From: Monosporascus cannonballus
Taxonomy: Eukaryota; Ascomycota; Sordariomycetes; Xylariales
Direction: 5' to 3'
Length of the DNA: 64,000 nucleotides
Assembly: GCA_004154925.1 (NCBI GenBank)
Contig: QJNS01000271.1
Location: 38,913-102,912 of the forward strand
Shown: positions 34,579 through 46,195 of the stretch, piece by piece
Numbering within the stretch: the first letter of the stretch is position 1
Layout of the letters: every line of letters begins with the position of its first letter
Notes under the pieces: model-generated
Told to the model about the DNA's origin: nothing
Seen by the model: the letters and a program-made list of their open reading frames with translations, nothing else
Database searches by the model: none
Made by a program: the position numbers and the translations under genes

Positions 34579-37315
34579 ATTTATTATACCTTTAAAAAAC
34601 TAACTTTATAGTAATTTATATAACCTCGTTATAACACTGCTTATACCGCGCCCCAGGTCCGCCGTTATTACGTTGCTACCTTGTTATAATATCTCCAGAT
34701 CTCCCGATTTTTAAAAAAGATAATACGAATATTAATACATTTACCTCTAAATATAAACAAAATAATAACGCAATATTACTTTTTCGACTTACGAACTCCA
34801 AGATATTTTTTTAAGAATTTCCTTATTTAATTACCGCCATAATACGGCTTACTTACGATTTTATACCGTTAAAACGCCTTTTCGAATAATATAAATACCC
34901 TTAAAAATATTTAGGAATATTCTCGCAAATTTTAAGGAAACTTATTAACGTTTAAAATACGAAAAATATTTAAATTAAAAAATAACCTACGAACGCAAAA
35001 TAATTATTATATAAAAACCTTTAACTTTAAAACCGCTTAATTACAGTAAACCAAGCTATAACCGAACGAAATTAATTCCGTAAATATTTCGTAATCGTAA
35101 AATAATTATTACGATAAATAAAATAATCCGCCTTTAAAATATTTTATTTACGAAAACATTTAACTGCTATAAAACGGTTATTATAGCAAATTAGGGTTAT
35201 AAAGAATATATTACGGCCGTTTGCTAACATTTTATTTAAAATAATCTTATAATCCGGCATTATTTAACCCTTAATAAACTTATAATATATTTTTTTCGAA
35301 ATAACGGATAATTATCATTTTTGCGGTTTTAAACCGCTTATATTTAAAAATAACGTTAAAAATTCGATAATCCGCCAAAATAATATATTAATTAATATTT
35401 CGTAATACTTTTAAAATTCGCCATTAAATAAAACATTTATTTTTCGATTATAAACCGCATAATATATATAACTTAACGGGTTTAGGATAATATTTATTTA
35501 CGCATATATAATAAAGTTAATAATATAATAATTTAATTTATAAATCCCGAAACAAAATTATAAAAACAACAAGATATAAATAATATATTTTTATTTTTAA
35601 ACCCAATTTATATTATTATTATTAATATATTAATCCAGACCTATAAAAACCTTTAAACCTTAAAATTAGGCTTAATAATATTTGCCGATTTTATCGGTAA
35701 CTTTATATATTTAGCCGATTAAAATCGGCAACCGTTAACTTTACGTATTATCGTATTATAACAAAAGGTTAACGAAATATTTTAAAAAGCCTTAATTCTA
35801 CAGATATAATACTTTACCTCCGAAAACGATTAAAAGTAAATACGGCTTTTTAAAAACCCTTTTAATAATATAACAAATCAGATTTTTCCTAAATGTATAG
35901 CCAAAAACTAAACTGCTAATAAAGTAATACCGTAATACTTGCCAAACGCCCCGGCGCTTTCCGGGCCCGAACCTATATAATTAAATACGGTAATAACCAG
36001 AATTACCGGGCCTTGCCCCCCTTTAACCGAAAAGAATAACGCCGGTTCAAATTAAAATTTTATATATATTACAAAAAGATTTTTTTTATATACCTTAACC
36101 GGTGCCCGTAATTTGTAATAATTAACGTAACGCTTATAATGCCGTAACTAAATATTAATACGGCGAAATAAAAAAACGCTTAATTTCCAAAATAAATCGC
36201 AATTAAAAACGTTTATTAAGTTATTAAAATAATAATAAATCAAACTTATATATACGTTTTATAAGTCCTAATATATCTTTTTCCGTTTTATTTTATTTAT
36301 AATTTAATAGCAATACGGTATTACCGATACGGTTTATAATAAGTCACGGATATTCGCTTATAAAATTTATTAATACTAATTTTACGTATTAAAATAATAT
36401 CTTTTATTATTTCATTTTTTATTTTCGTTAAGGTAAATTAATAAATAAAATTATAACCGGTTTAATTACGACGGCCTATACCGTACGATTCCGTATAAGC
36501 TTTGTTATAAAGAATTTTATTTTTTACTATTAATCTTTAAACGGTTTAAATATTATTTTTAAATTACCTTAATTTCGAAAATATAACCCGTTAATTAATT
36601 AAACGGCAAAGATAATACTTATAAATAACGAAACGGTATTAAAATTCTTAGCCTTTTTATTTTCGACAAAATTACCCTTTATCCTTTTAATTTTTTTGCC
36701 TTGCTTTAATATCGTACCCGTAACGATATAATTATTTTGCATTATTAATTTCCTAACGTTTTTTCGTATAAAAAACGTAATAATAAATTTTATATTTTTA
36801 GCCAGATTGTTCGCCTTTATAAACGTATTACGTAAAATCGTTACTTTACCTTTTTAATTGTTATTTGTAAATAAAACGACATTATTAATGCTTACCGAAA
36901 TTTTACGTAATATTTTTATTTAAAATAATAATATTAATTTAAATATTATTTCCCTTAGATTATGAGCTTTTTATAACTGGATAACCAAAACGCTTTAATT
37001 ACGCTATATAATCGAAAAAAAATATAAAAATATTTCGATAACAAATTACCGGTAATATTAACCGAGATTTTTTTAAAAAAAAACTATTATTTAAGTATCA
37101 TAATTTAGCAAAAACGTTTGTCTTCCGTAACGCCGATTCCTTATTACCGTATTAACTTTTCGATTATAAAATCAAATTTCTCCCAGGCCAAATATTATTA
37201 TATAATTACCTAAAAGTTATATTTTTTTACGAATTATTAATAATACGAAAATATATCGATAATGATTTTAAAAAAAATTATTTCTCTTAATAATTTTTTA
37301 ATAATAACCTTTATT
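34579..37315 (+). pseudogene. D gag and protease region, heavily decayed
   Basis: This 2.7 kb precedes RT and must have held gag and protease by position, but I could not read a zinc knuckle or a DSG protease motif. A GC-rich patch at about 35,945-36,030 (CGCCCCGGCGCTTTCCGGGC and CCGGGCCTTGCCCCCC) is exceptional in this element and unexplained. Confidence 0.4.
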
Positions 37316-39510
37316 TTATTCGTAAAAAAGCCGAAAAATAAAGTACGTATATAGGTTAATTATCGCAGCCTTATTAACGTTACGATAAAAAACCGTTACC
37401 TTATTTCCCTAATCCGGGAAATATTAAATGCTTTTTGTTCGGCGCGGGTATTTGCAAAATTCGATATCGTTACGGCTTTTAATCGTTTACGTATTGCTTT
37501 TAAGGACGAATAAAAAATAACTTTTATAATTCGATTTGGATTATTTAAATATCTTATTATAAATTTTAACATAATAAATATTCCGAATTTATTTTAGTAT
37601 TATATTAAATATATGTTATTCGATCTTTGAAATAAATATGTTATAACGTATTTTCACAATATTTTAATCCATAATAAAAATATAAAAATATATAAAGTTT
37701 ATATATGCGAAATAATTCATTACTTTCTAAATATAAAATTAACAATTAATATCCGGAAATACGAATTTAACGTAACGAAAATACGTTATTTAAGCCTAAT
37801 AATCTTTACCGACGGTATTATTATGGACTTCGAAAAAATTAAAATTATTTAATAACAAAAACTCTTCAGAATATTGCGAAAATTATAATGTTTTTTCGGT
37901 TTCGCAAATGTTTACTGGCAACTTATAAAAGGCTTTTCGTTAATTGTAAAGCTATTAATTACTTTAATAAATAAGGCGAAATAAATAAGGTTTTTAATAA
38001 AAAACGCCGTAACGGCTTTTTAACGCCTTAAAAACGCCTTTTTTACGGTACCGGTTTTATTATATTACAATTTTCGGCATAAAATATTTTTAAAACCCGA
38101 TATTTCCGATAAAACGTTAAGAAAAATATTCTCGCAATATTATACGTTAAGCGTTTTACGGCTTATCGCTTTTTTAATAAAATATAACTTAATTAAATAT
38201 AATTACGAAATTTATAATAAAAATTATTAATTATAATTAAAGTTTTTAAAAAATAACGCCCGGAATTATAAATAGCCGAAAAACCTATATATATTATTAT
38301 CGATCATAAATATCTATAATATTTCGTTACTATAAAACTTTTATATTAACATTAAATACGTTAATTTAAATTCTCTTACGTTTTCCGGTTTTAAATAATT
38401 TATAAACCGGAAAAAAAATTACGGTTCCGGATATATTAATACGTTAATTCGGTATTTAATTTACGGACCGCCATAATACGATTAACGATAAAGTGGCGTA
38501 TCGATATCGAACGATATTTTTATCCGAATAATAAAAAACCTTTTTAAGGTATATATTAATAAGGTTAATTAATTAATAAACGTATTAATTTATAACGCCC
38601 TAAATCGTTCATATTAACTGGTAATATTTTGGAAAGATTCGTACATCTAATTTACAAATAATATAAATTAAATATTTATAAAATATTTAAAATTACGAAA
38701 ATCGAATAAACCGTAATATAAAAACGTATTTATATTAAAAATGAATTATATATATTAATTATCAAAACTTTGAAATTATAAATATTATATCGTAATTATA
38801 ATATAATGTTTACGGATTACCCAAAATATTTCAAAATATATAATTTATTACGACAAAATTATTATTAATTATATTTATTATGGAATATAATTATATTCTT
38901 ATAAAATTATTATTTTTACAGCCGTATTAAGGCGTTTAAAATTTCGTTAACAGATTTTTTCAACCTTTTATGCATTTCGTTCCGTTTATAAAACGATATT
39001 TCGGTAAATTATATTAATTTTTTTTCCCTGTATAAAAAAGTCGGGCATATTTATAAAAACGTTTTTATAATAATTAATAAATTTACAAAAATACGTTATT
39101 TTAGTACTGTTATAAATATATCCGTAATTATTTTTATTCATATTGTTTTCGGATATATACTGTCTAAATAACACTCTAACCATAATTATACTAAACCGCG
39201 GCATGTAATTTATTATAATTGTTTAATAAAAATTAAGCCGATATTTAAACGTTACGTTTTACGTTTTAATAACTTATTACCTTTAAACCGATAATTAAAT
39301 GGAAATTTCTAATACGGTAATAAAATAATATTTATAAGATTATGATTTTACCAAAATATTTAAATAAATTAATTTCCCTTAACCAAATTTATTAATAATA
39401 ATTATATATCCGAAATTATTTATATTTTATCGTTTTTTATTAATTATATTTTTTACTTAATTATAAGTACAGAACCGTAATAACCTTTCAAAATTTCCAA
39501 AACGTTTACC
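37316..39510 (+). pseudogene. D pol relic (RT, RNase H, integrase)
   Basis: RT starts at about 37,321 and reads VNYRSLINVTIKNRYLISLI, then REILNAFCSARVFAKFDIV and TAFNRLRIAF, an unmistakable Ty3/gypsy RT. The catalytic YLDD is mutated to YFHN near 37,650. RT ends near 37,850 with YEFNVTKIRYL and a TDGIIMDFEKIK segment. RNase H follows to about 38,520 with NYEIYNK near 38,200. The integrase reads LNRGM and the decayed QFIIIV (S/LDRGxQF motif) near 39,200, then TYYL*TDN (the YHPQTDGQ motif). Confidence 0.8.
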
Positions 39511-40738
39511 TAATAATAAAAATGTACCAAAATAATAAATTACGTAAGTAAAATAAAACAAATCTTAAAAAAAGTAAAACATTAATAACAAAAATACAAA
39601 ACCAATACGCGGAATAAATTAATTAATACCGTAATAACGTCGATACGTTCGCAAAGAAAACGAATTAATATTAATATACGTTATATAAAATCAAAACGGG
39701 TTAATAATAAATTTAATAATAAATAAATAAGCCGTTTTGCCATTACTAAAGTATACCGTTATATTATAACCGTAAGATTGCCGGTATAATATAAGTTATT
39801 TTCATTTTTTTTATATTTTCCTAATTTAATATTATAAACCAAACTTTTTAAAATAAAAAATAATAAACGAAAAAAAGAATATTCGAATTAAAAATGCTAT
39901 TATTACGGATACGGATAATATAAAAGATGTTAAATAATACTTTAAAAAATACTAAATTTTAAAAATATTAAATATGGCCATATTAATAAAATTAAATAAT
40001 TATAATTCTACTGCTATATTTAAAAATTGGTTACGAATTTCAAAAAATATAAATTTAATATAACAGAATTCCATAAAAATATCCTTAATAAATTTAAGCC
40101 ATTTAATTAATACCAAACATTATTAAAATAATAATAGAAAATAATATAAAACGTATATAAAACATATTTTATTAAGTTAATATTACGGCAATATTATAAT
40201 AAAACCTATATTATATTAAAATTAACAAAATAAAATATTAATTTTATAAATATGATAAATAACCAAATTACAGAAACTAATAATTAAATATTAATATATT
40301 ATTAGAATAATTACGTAATATAAAATAATTTAACTTTTAAAAAAATACGGCATTATAATAATAACGTAATAATTAAAAATTGTTAAAATATAAAAAATAA
40401 ATATTATAATATCGATATTTATTTAATCAAAACTTAAAGTTATAAAAATAATAATATATATTATATTATAAAAAAGATATTTAATAAATATTTATAATTA
40501 ATATTTTTCGTTATTAATAATTAAACAATACGTTATCGTTTTCTTAATTAACGATTTAGGCATTATTTTATTATTATAAAATTAACATTACGTTATTACG
40601 AAATATATATTTTAATAGATTTGTGGGATTATTTGCAAAATAAAGATTATAAATTTATATTAAGGCCTGCCGGGCAGTAATTTATACCGAATAATCGATT
40701 TTATATTTTTATAAGTAATATTAAAAACATTACCGTAA

Positions 40739-41010
40739 TTAATAAATAATATTAATTTTTTTATTCGCGTTTATTATATTAAGCGCAATACGGTAAATTT
40801 TTTCGGCCGTTTCGAAAATGGTACAAAGTCGGAATACCGCCTTATAAAGTTCCCGACGAAAACCGTTAGGGTACGCGTACGTCTCGTCGCCGTCGTCGTC
40901 GAAAATCGGCTCGTCGTCGTCGTCGCGGTTGACGTCGAAATAAAAATCCACCCAGTAAAAGAAAGTGTCCAAGTCCAGGAAATCGCCCTGGACACCCTCC
41001 GCCGGCTACA
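40739..41010 (-). pseudogene. Acidic antisense ORF of element D
   Basis: This minus-strand frame lies between integrase and the 3' LTR and is opposite to pol. From a TAG at about 41,008 it reads GDFLDLDTFFYWVDFYF, then NRDDDDEPIFDDDGDETYAY and a GFRRELYKAVF segment, to about 40,760; 77 codons are open from an internal ATG at 40,972. It is strongly acidic in the middle and helical at the end. The GC content is much higher than the rest of D. I do not recognise it. Two other open frames on the same strand here are shadows produced by the (GAC)n-like codons. Confidence 0.45.
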
Positions 41011-41069
41011 CGTCGAAAAATCAGCATAACAACAGTACCCCGTAAACGCGATACCAATACCATAACGCA

Positions 41070-41412
41070 TATAACTTACCAGTTAGTATACCTTTCGGCG
41101 CTTAATGCAAAGCATGCATTTTACCGTTACGGCCAACGCAAAACGGCAGCGGAAAAAGGGCATCTTTCTAATATCGGGATCATAGTTGAAAAGGACATAT
41201 CTAAAACAAATTATGCATGGCCGTCTCGCGTAAACGGGCGCTACGTAAGTGGTGTAAGGCCAGGGAGGTATCGTTACGGCGACGAAAAGAAGTTACAAAA
41301 CGGGAAACAAAAGGGCGTCGTAAAAACAACGGAAAAACAAGGAAAAACGTTTATGTTTTTTATTTTTTCTTTTATACAATTAGAGACAACTGCCTTAAGA
41401 AAGGAGGGCTAT
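41070..41412 (+). other. D 3' untranslated region with polypurine tract and basic frame
   Basis: A 69-codon frame at 41,217-41,426 begins MAVSRKRALRKWCKAREVSL and is very Arg/Lys-rich, then becomes hydrophobic and runs into the LTR. I see no family, and it may be chance from purine-rich DNA. The tract AAGAAAGGAGGG at about 41,398-41,409 is the primer for plus-strand synthesis next to the 3' LTR. Confidence 0.45.
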
Positions 41413-41563
41413 TGTTACGGCACTAGCAAAGCGGCTTATTTAAGCCGCCGTTTCGCTATATATATGCAAGCGCTGGGCGCTTGCTAGATAGCTCTCTTTT
41501 TTTTTTCCTCGTGTAACAACAGAATATCTTCCAGAAACCCAAGAGACGTACAGCGCCGTGACA
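41413..41563 (+). repeat. D 3' LTR
   Basis: It begins TGTTACGGCACTAG and ends GCCGTGACA, followed by the target duplication TGCTG. It matches the 5' LTR over its whole length. The 5' LTR differs by C-to-T/G-to-A changes (TTACAACAC for TTACGGCAC, GTCGTAACA for GCCGTGACA), so RIP hit the 5' copy harder. Confidence 0.9.
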
Positions 41564-44392
41564 TGCTGGTAACTTCGAAGATCGAATCCATTTTTCCTAT
41601 AACCGATTTTCCAAGTATTTTCTAAAAGTACGTAATTTGTTTCCGCTAAAGTTATAAATAAGGTAAAACTTCGTCGAAAATCCTTCTTTAAGGATTATTT
41701 TATAATTTTATTCGTTATATTTTGGTAATTTCGTATCAAATTCCTTTTTGAAAAATTACTTATATCTATGGTATTATAATGGCATATTGGTCAGATTTTC
41801 TGACTTTTGGGACTACTGTTTTAGGTCGTTATTCAGTTGTTTTAATTTTGCTCTGATGATAATAACAATACGTCGTATTTTTTAATACCCATTTTTTTAT
41901 GTCTTGTCCCTTTAGGTAGTAAGGTTTCTGTCGTGTTCTTATGCTTATATTCGTCGCCATTTCCGATAGAATGTTAAGATTTTAAATTTTGTTTTCCGTT
42001 AATAAGATGTAAAATAAACCTTACCTGGCCAGTCTTTTTATTAATCAAAACTTTATATTAGTATACCTATAGTTTTTTTAAGATTATATCGTAATTCCCA
42101 AATGGAATGATACCGAAATTAACTGTTTGGTATCGTCCTTAGATAAAAATCTCGAGGTAATCAATTTCGCGTATAATTTTTCCGTTATTGTAGGCAAATT
42201 CTTAACTTTCTGTATTTCTCGTTATATAAGGTTTTAACTTGTATCTTTATAACAGTTTAAGCTTATTAACTATATTTGGTATAATATAATTCCCGCCTAG
42301 AGTTCCGCAGTTTACTATTACGATATACCAGTATGTTCCGATTCGTATATCCAAAGTAATAAGATTATTAGCGGCTTTTATCGTTACGTTTAAAGCTTTT
42401 TTTAGAAGTTCTCTTTAATTTTTTTTAAATTTCGTTATCCTACGGCTTTTTTATAAATAACTTTTTTCTTTTAATTTTTGTTCGATTTTATCGAATTTTA
42501 TCGGTATTTTTATATTTAGCACGTTAAGCTGTTATATCTGTCGTTATTGCCGGCGTACTGTTCTTTCGAGCTATATTAATTGTTCTTAATTTTATTGCAA
42601 TTTTTTCTCTTATTAGATAATTTCTTTTTTTATATTTTCGATTATATTTTATTATATGTCGTGCTAATTATCGTTTTAAACTTCGCTTATAAACTGATAT
42701 ATTTTTTCCTTAATAACCTTTTTTTCGTAAGTGTTTATAATAAATGCTAATTGAAAATAAAGATCTATAATAGCTTTTTGGCAGTATTTTTTATTATGTG
42801 CTAAATTAATTTTTTTTCGTCTGGTAATTATACTATTAATAAAAACAGAAAAGGTTATTTTGCGGGTATTACCTTTTTTGGATCAGTTTTTTATTTCGGC
42901 CAGTTATTAAATATTTCCTAGGGCTATAAATCGAAGGTATCGATATTATTATTTATCGTTTTTGTTATTTCCGGTACGGTTTGGAAAGTTGAATTCTTTA
43001 TAATATATACGGATAATTCGTCCGTAAATATATTATTTTTATTTTTCGTAATCGGGATATTTTCGTCGTCGACAATATATGGTATATATTCGGCCGTATC
43101 GATTAGAGGTTCCGGGATAAACTTCTTTTATCTAATCCTAGTATTCGCGTAATTATCTCTGTAATGCTTCTTATTATGCTTACGATGCTTATTGAGTTAA
43201 CTTCTTAGCTTTTCGTATTCCCTGGTGGATTTTTCGCTATGGGGGGTTTGCTGCGTATTTAGACCGAATTATGTTGATGGGTTTGCTTCCGTTCCTTTGA
43301 TTATCTTTGGATTGTTTTTCCAGTACTGGTTTTTAGTTATTTTGACGAGATTTCTTAAGCGCTTTATACCATGCTGCCTTATGCCTTATTCTGTTATAAT
43401 TAAAACATTTGGTTTGGCTCCAGTTTTTTCTATAAGTAACCTTTAATTTCATAGGTTTTAATTCCTTGCTGTAAAAAGTATAATTACGTCGAAAAACGTT
43501 AATATTAGCCGTATATCGGAATTTATTGTTAATCTTTTTGGATGTCTTTAATATATTAAACGTATTATCGATCGTTAATTTTGATTATTATTACGATATA
43601 ATCCAATAAATAATTAGGCCGGTTAAATTGAAAAAGTTTCTTTTGTATTTCCTTTTTTAAGTTTTCGAAAAATTTAATTATTAATATTTTTTATTTTTAA
43701 TTTAATTTAAATGACAATTAAATAAACGTATTACCGTGATTAAATATTAATTCGTTTGGTCGTAATTACCAAATTTATATTTCGGCTTTTGTTTTTTCGT
43801 TTATTATTTCGAAAAACTTCGTTAATATTTATTTGAATTATTTGTAATTATTATAAATTCGTATTATTTCCGAGTTTCTATTTTTGATTAATAAGGTAAC
43901 GTATTTTCTTATAACGGGTTCGAATTAAATAGCCGTATTTCCGGTAAGTCGTCCGATTATAAATTCGATTCGTATAATAGGCATAATTAGTCCAATAGGA
44001 AAATACTCGAAGTATATTCGGTATTAAGTTAGAAATAGTTATAACTTAGTCGAAGTTCCGTCGAAAAGCTTTAGTTTAAGAGGTTTAAGGACCTTTTTTG
44101 GTTCCTTGGTAGAATTTAGCTAAATAACTTAGTTCGTTTAAGAGGGCTTTTCGATTTCGGGAGATTTTTCCTTTTTCTTAAGTTTTTTATGGCCGGCTTA
44201 AAGGGACGTCGTAAGGTTATTATTGTCTTTTTCGAGCTAAAAGATACGTTTATTTATGGTATTTAAACGTCGGAGAACTTTTTGGCAAAAAAGGCAAGGC
44301 TGTTCCTTTTCGAATTCCATTCCAGTATCCTAGTTATTAGGGACCTGGTAAATGAGCTATTTAAGCTGTTTGCTGGTAGATATAATGTCGAA
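41564..44392 (-). pseudogene. A2 gag and 5' pol relic
   Basis: This resumes A2 RT exactly where D interrupted it and continues through protease to gag, collinear with A1 2,665-5,570. A gag segment at 42,900-43,150 matches A1 4,020-4,260. Near 44,180-44,390 the leader and gag start match element B 46,230-46,390. An open plus-strand frame at 43,225-43,446 is antisense to gag and has no sister-copy support. Confidence 0.7.
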
Positions 44393-44760
44393 GATATTGT
44401 TCAAAGTTTAACCAATTATTAAAGCTTAATCGTACGGGTTTATATTAGCAAAAAATATCGCAAGAAATTAAGTAATAAATATAATAACGTATTACGTTTG
44501 GTAATAGTAAAAATACTTTAAATAACAAATTATTATTATAAATTAAAATAATTTAAATTATAAAAATAATAAACGTATGTATCCTGATTTTTTATTATTA
44601 TTTATTTTTATTTAGTAAAGTTTTATTAAGCGGTTGTTTAGCGCTGCTTAACAGTGCTTAATTAAAACCCGTTAAACATTAATTACGTAACTTGAACTAG
44701 CGTAGCTTCGTGGCCTTGGCCCGACCGTTTCCACAGGCTCAACCTGTTTGGGTCGTAACA
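44393..44760 (-). repeat. A2 5' LTR
   Basis: The outer end reads TGTTACGACCCAAACAGG on the minus strand, and the inner end near 44,393 is degraded (TATTGTTCAAAG for TATAACGGCTAAAG). It pairs with the LTR at 30,827-31,195. The next base onward is A3 integrase. Confidence 0.75.
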
Positions 44761-45809
44761 ATTTTATATAATAATTTGTATTTAAATCATATATTTCTGA
44801 AAAGATATGTATTATTTATTCGGTAATAATATTTTTAATATAAAAAATAAAATACCTTTATTAATTCGTCGATAATTACGAAAATACTATTTTAATACAT
44901 TTTTATTATTAGATTTTAAGATAAAACAAATTTGGTAATGAAATTTACAATAATCGAATTTTATAATTCGTCCGTTATTAATAATAATTATATTTTTCTT
45001 TAAAGCTGATACTGTTATATTTTAGCCTTATTATAGATTTTATTTTATTATCGTATTGTTCCAAATAATATTTTTATTTAAAAAAACTAATAAATACGTG
45101 ATAGTGAATTTGAAGTTTATTAAATATCTAGATATATATGAAATTAATATTTATATATATATGAAATTAATATTTATATATATATTATATATTAAGGTTG
45201 TTGAAAAATTGTAACTTATATAATGTTTTAATTTTTTAATCAATTATTATTATATTTTTTGACTTTTAAATATGTGTTATATAATATAACCTATATAATC
45301 GTAATTTGATATATATATAAGTGTTTTTATAGTAATATCAAAAATTATATAACTAATTTTAATTGATTTTCTTTCGAAATTTATTTATTTGCTTAAGGTA
45401 TTTATTTTGCTTTTTTTTAAACTTTTCTGTACATAATCACGAAATCGCAATTCATTATTTTTTAAACGTATCGCAATTATTGTTCCGTAAGTTTTTAATT
45501 ATGATAAAATATATAAGATTTTAAGAACTGATATAAATTCTGGCATAATATAAATTTCTTATTTGGAATAATATAATTAAACTTAGTTCTTTTTAATTTA
45601 TACAAAAGAAATACATTAAATATAATGTACATTAAATATTTGTTATTTAATTAATATATTTAACATATAATTAGAAATATCGGTTTTTAATTTAACGAGA
45701 TATATTAAATCGGATATAATTAATATTAATTTGCGAATAATCGCCTTTTCAGTTTTTTAAAATACTTTTTTCAGTTTCAATATTTATTTAAATTCTTTTC
45801 CTAATATGA
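44761..45809 (-). pseudogene. A3 middle segment (integrase to RNase H)
   Basis: It aligns with A1 from about 920 to 2,000, with landmarks such as AATTACGAAAATACTATTTT and a GATAAAACAAATTTGGTAATG segment. It contains a 23-bp direct duplication at about 45,132-45,180 (ATATATGAAATTAATATTTA twice) not present in A1. It joins to 60,198 once B is removed. Confidence 0.7.
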
Positions 45810-46195
45810 TGTTATGACCTAACGGTCTTGGCTTTTTCGCGAACAGTCGGAGCCACGAAAAAGCCAAGCTCCGACCACCGCCAAGAAGTTACGTAACCGG
45901 CTCAAAGGTCTCAAGGTGTCAAGCATTTTGAGCCTCTTAAGCCGGCAAAAGGGCTTAATAGGCTTAAGGGTTTAAGCCGCTTAAATACCTTAAGCCAAAA
46001 CGAAGATATATATGTTTATTATTTTCATAATTTAAATAACTTTAATATGTAATATAATATTATTACTTAAGGTATTATTGGTATTACGAAACATATTACG
46101 TTATTATATTTATTATTGAATTTTTTACGATATTTCTATTAATATAAATCCGTACGATTAAGGTTTAATAATTAATTAAACTTTAATTTATTATA
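45810..46195 (+). repeat. B 5' LTR
   Basis: It begins TGTTATGACCTAACGGTC and ends CTTTAATTTATTATA, which aligns gaplessly with TCCTAGCTCGTCGCA in the 3' LTR through C/T and G/A changes. The first 150 bp remain GC-rich and contain interlocked inverted repeats at 45,827-45,875. A cluster of GCTTAA/TTAAGC words follows at about 45,935-46,000. Confidence 0.85.

Larger units (their letters stand above)
34429..41563 (+). mobile_element. D: gypsy element with very short LTRs, inserted in A2 RT
   Basis: LTRs are only about 150 bp (34,429-34,578 and 41,413-41,563). The insertion is flanked by a perfect 5-bp duplication TGCTG (34,424-34,428 and 41,564-41,568). A1 near 2,660 shows the empty site. A polypurine tract (AAGAAAGGAGGG) immediately before the right LTR fixes the plus orientation. 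It is 7.1 kb with pol order RT, RNase H, integrase. Its lineage differs from families A/B and C. Confidence 0.9.
30827..44760 (-). mobile_element. A2: gypsy element inserted in A3, itself split by D
   Basis: LTRs are at 30,827-31,195 and about 44,393-44,760. Both contain the rare GC-rich words CTTCGTGGCCTTGGCCCGACC (or one-base variants) near the outer end. A3 sequence abuts on both sides: left flank ends CTTTTTT, right flank begins ATTTT, a 4/5 target duplication. Without D the element is about 6.8 kb and collinear with A1. It is more similar to A1 than B is, and is in the same orientation as A3. Confidence 0.85.

Noticed and set aside
40774..41070. Thr/Arg-rich frames of 98 and 65 codons on the minus strand
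   Set aside because: They are alternative frames of the acidic antisense frame; poly-Thr and poly-Arg arise from shifted GAC codons.
43225..43446. 73-codon plus-strand frame in A2
   Set aside because: It is antisense to gag of A2 and not conserved in A1 or B; it is a less mutated patch rather than a gene.
45827..45875. H-type RNA pseudoknot
   Set aside because: The two helices cross but the third loop would have zero nucleotides to span a 13-bp stem, which is not physically possible; alternative hairpins are more plausible.
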